Notes: a model not told the origin generated them from the sequence alone. 50,290 bases of DNA from Rhodanobacter denitrificans (GCA_003241385.1 QFPO01000022.1:1-50290), one strand, 5' to 3'; positions 16,960 to 27,063 are shown, counted from the stretch's first letter. Translations and numbers: made by a program.

Positions 16960-17631
16960 CTATGCACCCGGATCGCCGTCGTGCGCCAGCACGTCGCGCT
17001 CCAGCGCCAGATGATTGGCCAGCAGCGCGACCTGGGTGCGGTTGGACACGCCGAGCTTGCGCATGATCGCGGTCATGTGCGCCTTGACCGTGGCTTCCGA
17101 GACGCCGAGGTCGTAGGCGATCTGCTTGTTGAGCAGGCCCTCGGCGATCATCGTCAGCACGCGGAACTGCTGCGGCGTCAGGTCGGCGACGCGGGCTGCG
17201 GCGTCGGCCTCGCCGGGCGGCAGCGATTTTTCCGGGCCGACGCTGCCGGGCGGCAGCCAGACGTCGCCGCCGAGCACGGCCTGCACGGCGCCGACGATCG
17301 TCTCGACCGGCACCGACTTGGGGATATAGCCCGACGCGCCATGCGCGATCGCGCGCGCCATGACCTGGCTCTCCTCGTGCGCCGAGACGACGATGATCGG
17401 CAGGCCCGGATACTGGCCGCGCACGTGGGCCAGCGTCGAGAAGCCGCTGGCGCCGGGCATGTGCAGATCGAGCAGCAGCAGGTCGGCGTCCGGATACTGG
17501 TCGATCAGCGTCTGCAGCGCCGGCACGCTGTCGGCCTCGCGCAGCACCGCGTCCGGCAGTGCCTTGAGCACGGCGCGCTTGAGCGCGTCGCGGAACAGCG
17601 GGTGGTCATCGGCGATCAGGACTTCGCGCAT
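16960..17631 (-). CDS. LuxR/NarL-type response regulator
   Basis: A 223-residue two-component regulator. The receiver domain has the acidic pair D8-D9, phospho-acceptor Asp55 in LLLLDLHMPG and the conserved Lys in GYIPKS. The C-terminal LuxR-type helix-turn-helix has LTPQQFRVLTMIAEG, NKQIAYDLGVSEATVKAHM and KLGVSNRTQ. It lies 139 bases downstream of acs on the same strand. In Pseudomonas and Vibrio, acs is switched on by NarL-type regulators (ErdR/AgmR, CrbR), so this is a good candidate regulator of acs and the divergent porin. No sensor kinase is encoded in the window, so the partner must be elsewhere. Confidence 0.9.
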   Translation of the reverse strand: MREVLIADDHPLFRDALKRAVLKALPDAVLREADSVPALQTLIDQYPDADLLLLDLHMPGASGFSTLAHVRGQYPGLPIIVVSAHEESQVMARAIAHGASGYIPKSVPVETIVGAVQAVLGGDVWLPPGSVGPEKSLPPGEADAAARVADLTPQQFRVLTMIAEGLLNKQIAYDLGVSEATVKAHMTAIMRKLGVSNRTQVALLANHLALERDVLAHDGDPGA

Positions 17632-17770
17632 GGTCGGGCCGTGGCCGGAAGGACGAGCGCCCGTGCCGCCGGCACGGACGCGTCGAAGGTAGCGCGCATG
17701 ACGGGCCGATACCGAGGCCTGCGCATGGAAATCGCGTTCCGCGCGGCGTCCGCGAGTGACCGGTCGCCGT

Positions 17771-19711
<1,941 letters not shown>

Positions 19712-19791
19712 GACGGCCTCCCTGTTGGATCCGACGGTGGCGAAGTAGAGCGCCAGATGGTGCCACGCCGCACGGCGGCCCGGTTTCGCCC

Positions 19792-19816
19792 TACGACTTT
19801 GGTCGCAGATTCGACC
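19792..19816. promoter_or_regulatory. Overlapping inverted repeats between acs and the porin gene
   Basis: TACGAC-TTTG-GTCGCA (19792-19807, one G-T mismatch pair) overlaps GGTCG-CAGATT-CGACC (19801-19816) in the 176-base divergent region. It lies 81 bases from the acs start and 72 from the porin start. It is a candidate binding site for the nearby LuxR-type regulator or another dimeric activator. No confident -35/-10 pair could be picked for either gene. Confidence 0.4.
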
Positions 19817-19887
19817 ATCGGCGAATAGGCCGGCCCGACCGGACCTGCGCATGCTGGCCGGACAACCACACTCGGGGAGGGGATGTC

Positions 19888-21246
19888 ATGCACGCACGCA
19901 GCGGAATCTCGTTGCGCAAGACCGCGCTGGCGCTGGCCTGCGTATTGGGCCTGCCGGGACTGGCCATGGCCGATGAGGCGCGCGAAGCCGCGCTCGAGGC
20001 GCGCGTCAGCCAGCTCGAGCAGCAGCTGGCCGAGGTGCTGTCCGAGCTGAAGGCGCAGCGCACCGCCCCGGCTGCCGCTCCGGCCCAGGCGGCGGCACTG
20101 CCGGCCGGCAAGCTGCCGATCCAGGCCGTGTCGATCACGCCCGGATCGCCGGCCGGCACCACGTTCCGCTACGGCGGTTTCATCAAGGCCGACTTCCTCG
20201 CCACCAAGGCCCACGACGGCCAGTTCGCCGACGGCGCGGTCGGCCGCGCGCTGTACGTGCCGAGCCAGACGCCGGTCGGCGGATCGGCCTCGGACATCGA
20301 TTACGACGCCCACGCGAAGTTCTCGCGCTTCGGCCTCGGCGTCGACACCGTCACCGAGAGCGGCGACAAGGGCGGCGCGTTCGTCGAGATGGACTTCTTC
20401 GGCAACTCGCTCGGCAACCAGAACGCGACCAACACCTATGGCGTCACGCTGCGGCACGCCTATGCGTACTGGAACAAGTGGCTGGCCGGCCAGACCTGGT
20501 CGAACTTCATGGACGTGGCCGCGCTGCCCGAGGCGGTCGACTTCATCGGTCCGACCGACGGCGTGATCTTCGTGCGCCAGGCGCAGGTCCGCTACACGAC
20601 CGGCGGCTTCTCGGTCGCGCTGGAGAATCCCGAGACGCTGATCATTCCCAACGGCGGCGGCGCGACGGTCGCCTCGGACCGCGGCGCGTTCCCGGACCTC
20701 ACGCTGCGCTACGGCTGGAAGGGCGACTGGGGCACCTTCGGCATCGGCGGCCTGATCCGCGATCTGGCGGTGGACCGTCCGGCCTCCGGCTCGGTCGCGG
20801 CCGCGGACGACAGCACGTTCGCCGGCGCGATCACGGTCGGCGGCAAGTGGGTGCTCGGCAAGCACGACGACCTGCGTTATCAGCTGACCGCCGGCAACGG
20901 CTTCAGCCGCTACATCGGCCTGGGCATCACCGGCGACACCGCGATCGACGGCGCCGGCAATCTCGACTCGATCGGCGGACTGGCCGGCTTCGTCGCCTGG
21001 CGCCATGCGTTCACGCCGCAGACGCGCTTCAACCTGATCTATGCACGCAGCCAGTACGACAACCCGGTCGGCCTGACCGGCGGCGGCGCGACCGAGATGG
21101 TGCAGAGCCTGCGCGCCAACGTGTTCTATTCGCCGATGCCGAAGGTCGACGTCGGCGCCGAACTCATGGTCGGCGAGCGCGAACTCGAAAACGGAACGGA
21201 CGGCAGGCTGACCCGCCTGCAGTTCACCACGAAGTACTCATTCTAA
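19888..21246 (+). CDS. DcaP-like trimeric outer-membrane porin
   Basis: The 452-residue precursor has a Sec signal peptide (residues 1-28, ending LAMA-DEA), a heptad coiled coil at about 30-57 (LEARVSQLEQQLAEVLSEL), an Ala/Pro linker, and a beta-barrel whose last residue is Phe, as needed for BAM insertion. This coiled coil plus barrel layout is typical of DcaP-type porins, which form trimers and pass carboxylates. Strong GGGGAGGGG precedes the ATG. The MHS-type transporter follows after 12 bases, so the two should be co-transcribed and could carry one substrate across both membranes. Divergence from acs suggests acetate or a related acid. Confidence 0.82.
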   Translation: MHARSGISLRKTALALACVLGLPGLAMADEAREAALEARVSQLEQQLAEVLSELKAQRTAPAAAPAQAAALPAGKLPIQAVSITPGSPAGTTFRYGGFIKADFLATKAHDGQFADGAVGRALYVPSQTPVGGSASDIDYDAHAKFSRFGLGVDTVTESGDKGGAFVEMDFFGNSLGNQNATNTYGVTLRHAYAYWNKWLAGQTWSNFMDVAALPEAVDFIGPTDGVIFVRQAQVRYTTGGFSVALENPETLIIPNGGGATVASDRGAFPDLTLRYGWKGDWGTFGIGGLIRDLAVDRPASGSVAAADDSTFAGAITVGGKWVLGKHDDLRYQLTAGNGFSRYIGLGITGDTAIDGAGNLDSIGGLAGFVAWRHAFTPQTRFNLIYARSQYDNPVGLTGGGATEMVQSLRANVFYSPMPKVDVGAELMVGERELENGTDGRLTRLQFTTKYSF

Positions 21247-21258
21247 GGGGGCGCACCG

Positions 21259-22920
21259 ATGGCATCCGTTCCGCAAACCGGCAATCTCACCGAAGGCCAC
21301 AAGCGCGTCATCATCGCTTCGAGTCTCGGCACGATCTTCGAGTGGTACGACTTCTACCTCTACGGCTCGCTGGCGGCGATCATCGCCGTCCATTTCTTCT
21401 CGTCCCTGCCGTCCGGCAGCGCGTTCATCATGGCGCTGCTGACGTTCGCCGCCGGCTTCGCAGTGCGTCCGTTCGGCGCGATCGTGTTCGGCCGGCTCGG
21501 CGACATGATCGGCCGCAAGTACACGTTCCTCGTCACGATCGTGATCATGGGCATCTCGACCTTCCTGGTCGGCGTGCTGCCCACCTATGCGTCGATCGGC
21601 ATCGCCGCGCCTATCCTGCTGGTCGTGCTGCGCTGTCTGCAGGGCCTGGCGCTCGGCGGCGAGTACGGCGGAGCGGCCACCTACGTGGCCGAGCACGCGC
21701 CGAACGGCAAGCGCGGTCTGTACACCAGCTTCATCCAGACCACCGCGACGATCGGCCTGTTCCTGTCGCTGCTGGTGATCCTGGGCTGCCGCACGCTGCT
21801 CGGCGAGGAGGCGTTCAAGGACTGGGGCTGGCGCGTGCCGTTCCTGATCTCGTTCATCCTGCTGCTGGTCTCGATCTGGATCCGGATGAAGCTCAACGAG
21901 TCGCCGGTGTTCCAGCAGATGAAGGCCGAGGGCAAGCACTCCAAGGCGCCGCTGACCGAGAGCTTCGGCAATTGGAAGAACGGCAGGATCGTGCTGCTCG
22001 CGCTGCTCGGCGCCACCGCCGGCCAGGCCGTGGTGTGGTATGCCGGCCAGTTCTATGCGCTGTTCTTCCTGACCCAGACGCTGAAGGTCGACGCGATCAC
22101 CGCGAACCTCTTCATCGCCGCGGCTCTGGCGATCGCGACCGGCGGCTTCATCTTCTTCGGCTGGCTGTCGGACAAGATCGGCCGCAAGCCGATCATCATG
22201 GCGGGCTGTCTGCTCGCGGCGATCACCTACTTCCCGATCTTCAAAGGCCTGACCCACTACGCCAACCCGGCGCTGGAAGCGGCCGCGAAGAACTCGCCGG
22301 CGGTGGTCGTGGCCGATCCGAAGGACTGCTCGTTCCAGTTCGTGCCCGGTGAGCTCAAGAGCCACGTGAAATTCACGAGCTCCTGCGACATCGTCAAGAA
22401 CCTGCTGAACGGCCGCAGCGTGAACTACACGAACGAGTCCGCGCCGGCCGGCTCGGTGGCCAGCGTGCGCATCGGCAATACGGTGATCCAGGGCGTGGAC
22501 GTGCGCCAGCTGCAGCCCGACGAGGCCAAGGCCGCACAGGCCAAGCTGGCCGCCGACGTGACCGCGGCGATCGATGCGGCCGGCTACCCGGCCAAGGCCG
22601 ACAACAGCCAGATGAACAAGCCGATGGTGCTGTTGCTGCTGGTGATCCTGGTGCTGTACGTGACGATGGTCTATGGACCGATCGCGGCCTGGCTGGTCGA
22701 GCTGTTCCCGACGCGCATCCGCTACACGTCGATGTCGCTGCCGTACCACATCGGCAACGGCTGGTTCGGCGGCTTCCTGCCGACGACCGCGTTCGCCCTG
22801 GTGCTGCTGACCGGCAACATCTACGCCGGTCTCTGGTACCCGATCGTGATCGCCGTGTTCACCTTCATCGTCGGTACGCTGTTCCTGCGTGAAACCAAGG
22901 ACGTCGACATCAACAACTAA
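21259..22920 (+). CDS. MHS-family MFS carboxylate/solute symporter with periplasmic insert
   Basis: A 553-residue 12-helix transporter of the metabolite:H+ symporter group. Signatures are EWYDFYLYGSLA near the start, FGRLGDMIGRK in the helix 2-3 loop, GGEYGGAATYVAEHAP, and GWLSDKIGRKP in the helix 8-9 loop. Between helix 9 and helix 10 (about 335-451) sits a soluble insertion containing DPKDCSFQF and TSSCDIV, predicted periplasmic, with two cysteines that could form a disulphide. MHS proteins are usually about 430-500 residues without it. The substrate is not readable from sequence; the porin and acs context suggest a carboxylate. A strong terminator follows. Confidence 0.85.
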   Translation: MASVPQTGNLTEGHKRVIIASSLGTIFEWYDFYLYGSLAAIIAVHFFSSLPSGSAFIMALLTFAAGFAVRPFGAIVFGRLGDMIGRKYTFLVTIVIMGISTFLVGVLPTYASIGIAAPILLVVLRCLQGLALGGEYGGAATYVAEHAPNGKRGLYTSFIQTTATIGLFLSLLVILGCRTLLGEEAFKDWGWRVPFLISFILLLVSIWIRMKLNESPVFQQMKAEGKHSKAPLTESFGNWKNGRIVLLALLGATAGQAVVWYAGQFYALFFLTQTLKVDAITANLFIAAALAIATGGFIFFGWLSDKIGRKPIIMAGCLLAAITYFPIFKGLTHYANPALEAAAKNSPAVVVADPKDCSFQFVPGELKSHVKFTSSCDIVKNLLNGRSVNYTNESAPAGSVASVRIGNTVIQGVDVRQLQPDEAKAAQAKLAADVTAAIDAAGYPAKADNSQMNKPMVLLLLVILVLYVTMVYGPIAAWLVELFPTRIRYTSMSLPYHIGNGWFGGFLPTTAFALVLLTGNIYAGLWYPIVIAVFTFIVGTLFLRETKDVDINN

Positions 22921-22968
22921 AGACGACGTCCGAGCCCTGCACCCGGTCCGCCTGTCCGGGTTGGAAGC

Positions 22969-22995
22969 GGCCCCTCCTTCGGGAGGGGCCGTTTT
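22969..22995 (+). terminator. Rho-independent terminator of the porin-transporter operon
   Basis: GGCCCCTCC (22969-22977) pairs with GGAGGGGCC (22982-22990) around a TTCG tetraloop and is followed by GTTTTCATTT. The T run lies on the + strand, so it ends the transporter transcript; the minus-strand copy lacks a T run. Confidence 0.9.
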
Positions 22996-23011
22996 CATTT
23001 GGGCGATGGAT

Positions 23012-24034
23012 TCATGCGTGGACGATCGGGCGTCCGGCACCGCGCCGGCGCAGGCGCGTCAGCAGCGGCACGTGGACCGCGCGGCGGATCCGTCCGAGCA
23101 GGTCGCGGTCGAGCCGCGGCAGCAGCGCGAGGGCACCCAGGTTCTGTTCGAGCTGCTCGCGGCGGCGTGCGCCGAGGATCACCGTCGAGACCGCCGGGTT
23201 ACTCAGGCACCAGGCGATCGCCAGCTGCGCGAGACTGACGCCGAGCGCGTCGGCGATCGCGGCCAGCGCGGCGATCTGCGCGCGGCGCTGCGGATCGGCC
23301 GCACGATCGGCCAGCCAGGCATTGGCCGGCTCGCCGGCCCTCGAACCGGCCGGTATCGCGCCGGAGGCGTACTTGCCGGTCAACAGCCCCGAGGCCAGCG
23401 GCGACCAGATCGTGGTGCCGAGGCCGAGCTCGCGGCACAGTGGCGCGTACTCGGTCTCGAAGCGCCGCCGGTTCAACAGGTTGTACTGCGGCTGCTCGGT
23501 CCGCGGCGGCTGCAGATGATGCAGCCGCGCGATCCGGTGCGCCTCGCGGATCGCGTCGGCCGGCCATTCGCTGGTGCCCCAGTACAGCACCTTGCCCTGG
23601 CGGATCAGCGTGTCCATCGTCGCCACCGTTTCCTCGAGCGGCGTGGCCGGATCAGGACGATGGCAGAAGAACAGGTCGAGATAGTCCACGCGCAGGCGGC
23701 GCAGCGCCTGGTCGCAGGCCTCGGTCAGATGCTTGCGCGAGAGGCCCTGCTGGGTCGGCGCCGGGTCGGGCACCGCGCCGAAGCGCGCCTTGCTCGACAC
23801 GCACCAGGCGTCGCGCGGCGGCCGCAGATCGGCCAGCACGTCGCCGAGCAGCCGTTCGGCCTCGCCGTGCGCGTAGTTCTCGGCGCCGTCGAAGAAGTTG
23901 ATGCCGTGGTCGAGCGCGGCCGCGACCAGTTCGCGCGCGGCGCGCCGGTCGACCTGCTCGCCGAACGTCAGCCAGGTGCCCAGCGACAGGGCCGACAGCT
24001 GCAGGCCCGAATCGCCCAGGCGCCGGTAGATCAC
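23012..24034 (-). CDS. Aldo/keto reductase (Kv-beta-like)
   Basis: A 340-residue NADPH-dependent TIM-barrel oxidoreductase. The catalytic tetrad is visible as Asp49 and Tyr54 (FFDGAENYAHGEAE), Lys82 (VSSKARF) and His125 (FFCHRP). NADP-binding segments are WSPLASGLLTGKY and VILGARRREQLEQNL. The arrangement resembles the AKR6/YghZ and potassium-channel beta-subunit group; the substrate is unknown. The start is GTG at 24034, with GAGGA 7 bases upstream. It lies 69 bases downstream of the PII gene on the same strand, and I see no terminator between them, so read-through from the PII promoter is possible. Confidence 0.88.
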   Translation of the reverse strand: MIYRRLGDSGLQLSALSLGTWLTFGEQVDRRAARELVAAALDHGINFFDGAENYAHGEAERLLGDVLADLRPPRDAWCVSSKARFGAVPDPAPTQQGLSRKHLTEACDQALRRLRVDYLDLFFCHRPDPATPLEETVATMDTLIRQGKVLYWGTSEWPADAIREAHRIARLHHLQPPRTEQPQYNLLNRRRFETEYAPLCRELGLGTTIWSPLASGLLTGKYASGAIPAGSRAGEPANAWLADRAADPQRRAQIAALAAIADALGVSLAQLAIAWCLSNPAVSTVILGARRREQLEQNLGALALLPRLDRDLLGRIRRAVHVPLLTRLRRRGAGRPIVHA

Positions 24035-24103
24035 GGCGTTTTCCTCGAGCGGTCGATGCCCGCCGCTGTCCGGACCGCATCGCGGCCGGCGCGGCGGACC
24101 GCC

Positions 24104-24442
24104 TTACAGCGCATCGGCGTCCAGGTCGCCGGTGCGGATCCGCACGATGCGCTCCAGCGGATAGACGAAGATCTTGCCGTCGCCGATCTTGCCGGTGTGC
24201 GCGGCCTGGATGATCGTCTCGACGACGCGGTCCACGGCATCGTCGGATACCGCGATCTCGATCTTGACCTTCGGCAGGAAGTCGACGACGTACTCGGCGC
24301 CGCGATAGAGCTCGGTATGGCCCTTCTGGCGGCCGAAGCCCTTGACCTCGGTCACCGTGATGCCCTGGATGCCGACCTCGGCCAGTGCCTCGCGCACGTC
24401 GTCGAGCTTGAACGGCTTCACGACCGCCATGACCATTTTCAT
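24104..24442 (-). CDS. glnB: PII nitrogen regulatory protein
   Basis: The 112-residue signal protein binds ATP/ADP and 2-oxoglutarate, is uridylylated by GlnD, and steers GlnE and NtrB. It has the PROSITE-type stretch TEVKGFGRQKGHTELYRGAEY with target Tyr51, and KIGDGKIFVYPLE for ATP binding; length is exactly the family norm. GlnB and GlnK are hard to tell apart; no amtB follows, so I use glnB, but glnK is possible. The ATG has GGAGAAGG upstream. TATCAT at 24510-24515 (minus strand) is a likely -10 box, about 70 bases from the start. No sigma-54 box was seen on this side. Confidence 0.93.
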   Translation of the reverse strand: MKMVMAVVKPFKLDDVREALAEVGIQGITVTEVKGFGRQKGHTELYRGAEYVVDFLPKVKIEIAVSDDAVDRVVETIIQAAHTGKIGDGKIFVYPLERIVRIRTGDLDADAL

Positions 24443-24560
24443 CGGACCTTCTCCGGACGGATTCGGGAGGCGGCGCGGCGCCGGGCCGGCGCTGCCGCAG
24501 ACCGCCGCGATGATACCGGAAGCCTTTCGCGGCGCATGGCAGCGCCGCCGAGTCTGAACG

Positions 24561-24580
24561 GTGTAAGAAATTTCCTACAC
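24561..24580. promoter_or_regulatory. 20-bp near-perfect palindrome resembling an RcsAB box
   Basis: GTGTAAGAAATTTCCTACAC reads the same on both strands except for one base pair. Its core, TAAGAAATTTCCTA, matches the enteric RcsAB box consensus TAAGAATATTCCTA at 12 of 14 positions; that box is bound by LuxR-type regulators. It is centred about 65 bases upstream of the inferred ubiK transcript start, a classic activator position, and also upstream of the PII promoter. Confidence 0.5.
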
Positions 24581-24599
24581 GATCTTCCGAATTCAGCCG

Positions 24600-24628
24600 A
24601 TGGCAGGACCGAGGCGGATCCTTAGACT
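24600..24628 (+). promoter_or_regulatory. Probable sigma-70 promoter for ubiK
   Basis: ATGGCA (24600-24605) and TAGACT (24623-24628) each match consensus at 4 of 6 positions with an ideal 17-base spacer. The start would be near 24635, giving a leader of about 195 bases. Confidence 0.4.
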
Positions 24629-24829
24629 GTTCATCAACACGGAGCGCCGCGCTAGCCACAGGGAGTCGGGAGCGCGGGGAGCAGGGAGGCATTGCAGGAT
24701 GCACGCAGGGAGGCTGCGCCTGCCGGTTCAGGGAATGAGCCGGCAGGCGCATACTTGTGTCACCGTCACGAAGACCGGCGGCCTGAGTGCTTTCCAAGCC
24801 GGCAGACGACTCTAGTACGGGGTGTATCC

Positions 24830-25099
24830 ATGACTGTCATCCGTTCCATCGACGAGCTCGCCTCGCGCCTGGCCGACCTGGTTCCGCCCGGCCTGCGCGA
24901 AGCCCGCGAAGATCTCACGTCCAACTTCCGCGCCGTTCTGGCCGGCGGCCTGCGCCAGCTCGATCTGGTCACGCGCGAGGAGTTCGACGTCCAGCGCTGC
25001 GTGCTGCTGCGCACGCGCGAGAAGCTCGAGGCGCTCGAGCGCCAGGTCGCGACGCTCGAAGCGGCGCTGCTGTCGCCCGGCCAGACCGCGCGGCACTGA
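24830..25099 (+). CDS. ubiK: Ubiquinone biosynthesis accessory factor UbiK
   Basis: The 89-residue product matches the UbiK/YqiC (BMFP) family, which helps assemble the aerobic ubiquinone complex with UbiJ. The signature is nearly complete: LADLVPPGLREAREDL, then NFRAVLAGGL, LDLVTREEFDVQRCVLLRTR and a C-terminal coiled coil EKLEALERQVATLEA. In relatives the coiled coil trimerises and the N-terminal amphipathic helix contacts lipid. The ATG at 24830 fits the family length. It lies between PII and comM, an order common in this group. A long terminator follows 122 bases after the stop. Confidence 0.92.
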   Translation: MTVIRSIDELASRLADLVPPGLREAREDLTSNFRAVLAGGLRQLDLVTREEFDVQRCVLLRTREKLEALERQVATLEAALLSPGQTARH

Positions 25100-25220
25100 C
25101 CGCAGTCGTCGCGCCGCCGAAAAGGACTTGAGTCGACCCGCCTCGGCGCGCGCGCCGCAGGCTGGCCGAGCGCTCGATCGACCGACGCCGTCGGTCCGCA
25201 GGCGAGCACGATTCCCGGGA

Positions 25221-25270
25221 AGCCCGTCGTCCCGCAACGCTCACCCCAGTCGGGATGGCGGGCTTTTTTT
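25221..25270 (+). terminator. Strong terminator directly upstream of comM
   Basis: The 14-base arms AGCCCGTCGTCCCG (25221-25234) and CGGGATGGCGGGCT (25251-25264) pair throughout with two G-T wobbles, around a 16-base loop, and run into seven T residues (25264-25270). It ends ubiK transcripts, yet only 13 bases separate its end from the comM ATG. Confidence 0.9.
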
Positions 25271-25283
25271 GCAGGATGCAGCG

Positions 25284-26786
25284 ATGAGTCTCGCCCGTGT
25301 CTACAGCCGTGCCCAGGATGGCGTCGCCGCGCCGCTGGTCACCTGCGAAGTGCATCTGTCCGGCGGTCTGCCGGGCACGTCGATCGTCGGCCTGCCCGAA
25401 ACGGCGGTCAAGGAAGCGCGCGACCGGGTCCGCGCGGCGATCCTGACCGCGCGGTTCGACTATCCGGCCCGCCGCATCACGGTCAATCTGGCGCCGGCCG
25501 ACCTGCCGAAGGACGGCGGGCGCTTCGATCTGCCGATCGCGCTCGGCATCCTGGCCGCCAACGGCAGCCTGCCGGCGGCGGCCCTGGCCGACCACGAATT
25601 CATCGGCGAACTCGCGCTGTCCGGCGAGCTGCGGCCGGTGCGCGGCGCGCTGCCGGCGATCGTGCGCGCGACGCGCAGCGGCCGCCGTGTCGTCGTGCCG
25701 ATCGGCAATGCCGCCGAGGCCGCCCTGGTCCGCGACGCCGACGTCCGCACTGCCGACAGTCTGCTCGCGGTCTGCGCGCATCTGGCCGGCCAGGCCGAGC
25801 TGCCGCGGGTTCACGCGCGCGAAGAGAGCGCCGGTGCCGAGGCCGGCGGTCCGGATCTGTCGGACGTGCGCGGTCAGCCGCAGGCGCGGCGCGCGCTCGA
25901 ACTGGCCGCGGCCGGCATGCACAACCTGCTGCTGATCGGCCCTCCGGGCACCGGCAAGACGCTGCTGGCGAGCCGCCTGCCGGGCATCCTGCCGCCGCTC
26001 GAGGAGGACGAGGCGCTCGAACTGGCCGCCGTGCGTTCGGTCGCCGGGCTCGGGTCCGATGCCGGCCAGTGGAAACGGCGCGGCTTCCGCAGTCCGCACC
26101 ACACCGCCTCGGCCGTGGCCCTGGTCGGCGGCGGCTCGATCCCGCGCCCGGGCGAGGTCTCGCTGGCGCATCACGGTGTGCTGTTCCTCGACGAGCTGCC
26201 GGAATTCGATCGTCACGTGCTGGAGGTGCTGCGCGAGCCGATCGAATCGGGCCGCGTCGTGATCTCGCGCGCCGCGCGCCAGGCCGAGTTTCCGGCGCGG
26301 TTCCAGTTCGTCGCGGCGATGAATCCGTGTCCGTGTGGCTACGCCGGCGATCCGTCCGGCCGCTGCCGCTGCACGCCCGAGCAGATCGCGCGCTACCGGG
26401 CGAGGATTTCAGGACCGCTGCTCGACCGCATCGATCTCAAGCTCGAGATGCCGCGCGTGCCGCTGGCCGAGCTGCATGCTGCGCAGGCCGGCGAGTCCAG
26501 CGCCACGGTACGCGCACGCGTCAGCGCCGCGCGGCAGCGCCAGATCGACCGCGCCGGCAAGCCGAACGCCTGGCTCGACAACCGCGAAGCCGAGCGCGAC
26601 TGCGCACTCGGCGCGTCCGAGCGCGCCCTGTTCGATCGTGCCGTCGAGCGCCTCGGCCTGTCGGCGCGCGCCTACCACCGCGTGCTGCGTCTGGCGCGCA
26701 CGATCGCCGATCTGGCCGATCGGCCGGACATCGAAGCCGCGCATCTGTCCGAGGCGATTCAGTACCGGCGGCTCGATATCCATTGA
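25284..26786 (+). CDS. comM: ComM/YifB-type MCM-like AAA+ helicase
   Basis: ComM is a hexameric helicase that promotes branch migration during natural transformation in gammaproteobacteria. The 500-residue product has the N-terminal Lon-protease-like domain (VHLSGGLPGTSIVGLPE, VNLAPADLPKDGGRFDLP), Walker A GPPGTGKT near 219-226, Walker B LFLDELPEF, a four-cysteine NPCPCGYAGDPSGRCRC element typical of YifB, and a sensor GPLLDRIDLK. ATG at 25284 gives the standard start MSLARVYSRA. Because a terminator ends 13 bases upstream, its message must arise by read-through or from a promoter overlapping the hairpin. No terminator with a T run follows on this strand. Confidence 0.95.
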   Translation: MSLARVYSRAQDGVAAPLVTCEVHLSGGLPGTSIVGLPETAVKEARDRVRAAILTARFDYPARRITVNLAPADLPKDGGRFDLPIALGILAANGSLPAAALADHEFIGELALSGELRPVRGALPAIVRATRSGRRVVVPIGNAAEAALVRDADVRTADSLLAVCAHLAGQAELPRVHAREESAGAEAGGPDLSDVRGQPQARRALELAAAGMHNLLLIGPPGTGKTLLASRLPGILPPLEEDEALELAAVRSVAGLGSDAGQWKRRGFRSPHHTASAVALVGGGSIPRPGEVSLAHHGVLFLDELPEFDRHVLEVLREPIESGRVVISRAARQAEFPARFQFVAAMNPCPCGYAGDPSGRCRCTPEQIARYRARISGPLLDRIDLKLEMPRVPLAELHAAQAGESSATVRARVSAARQRQIDRAGKPNAWLDNREAERDCALGASERALFDRAVERLGLSARAYHRVLRLARTIADLADRPDIEAAHLSEAIQYRRLDIH

Positions 26787-26850
26787 AGTCGCAACTCGTG
26801 AGCGGGCAGGCCGACGCGCCTGCGTTGCGGCTGCACGAAGATCGCCATGG

Positions 26851-26868
26851 TTCCGGTCGCGACCGGAA
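26851..26868. repeat. Perfect 18-bp palindrome in the comM-glnA gap
   Basis: TTCCGGTCGCGACCGGAA is a perfect palindrome 65 bases after the comM stop. It could fold in the comM mRNA 3' end, but no T run follows. The rest of the 277-base gap holds only weak hairpins and the glnA terminator. Confidence 0.5.
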
Positions 26869-27014
26869 TGTTCGCGTCGCCGTATGCGCCACGAGCGCAG
26901 CGTCTGACGTGGCGGCCCGCTCGCTCACGCGGAGCGCGGCCTGGCGTGTCGAAGCCGGTACGGCGTTCACGCGCGCCTCGTGTCGATGCGCGTCCGATTG
27001 CGCACCACTCAACG

Positions 27015-27040
27015 AAAACGGCCGCCCGAAGGCGGCCGTT
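27015..27040 (-). terminator. Rho-independent terminator of glnA
   Basis: AAACGGCCGCC (27015-27025) pairs with GGCGGCCGTTT (27030-27040). On the minus strand the loop reads TTCG-like (TTCG across the apex) and the tail reads TTTTCGTT, 24 bases after the glnA stop. The + strand tail is weaker, so its main role is for glnA, though it may also stop comM transcripts. Confidence 0.85.
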
Positions 27041-27063
27041 TCCTCATCACTGCCGACCCGCGA

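Larger units (their letters stand above)
24443..24829. other. Divergent regulatory region between PII and ubiK
   Basis: This 387-base stretch has no gene. It holds the PII leader and a probable -10 box (24510-24515, minus strand), an AT-rich 20-base palindrome (24561-24580), a sigma-70-like promoter reading right (24600-24628) and a leader of about 195 bases before ubiK. The leader contains purine-rich repeats (GGGAG-type, about 24660-24690) and a GCGCCTGCCGG / CCGGCAGGCGC inverted repeat (about 24716-24751). A structured 5' leader or small RNA could lie there. Confidence 0.5.

Noticed and set aside
19749..19765. Sigma-54-like TGGCAC box upstream of acs (minus strand)
   Set aside because: The GG to GC spacing is 9, not the required 10 bases.
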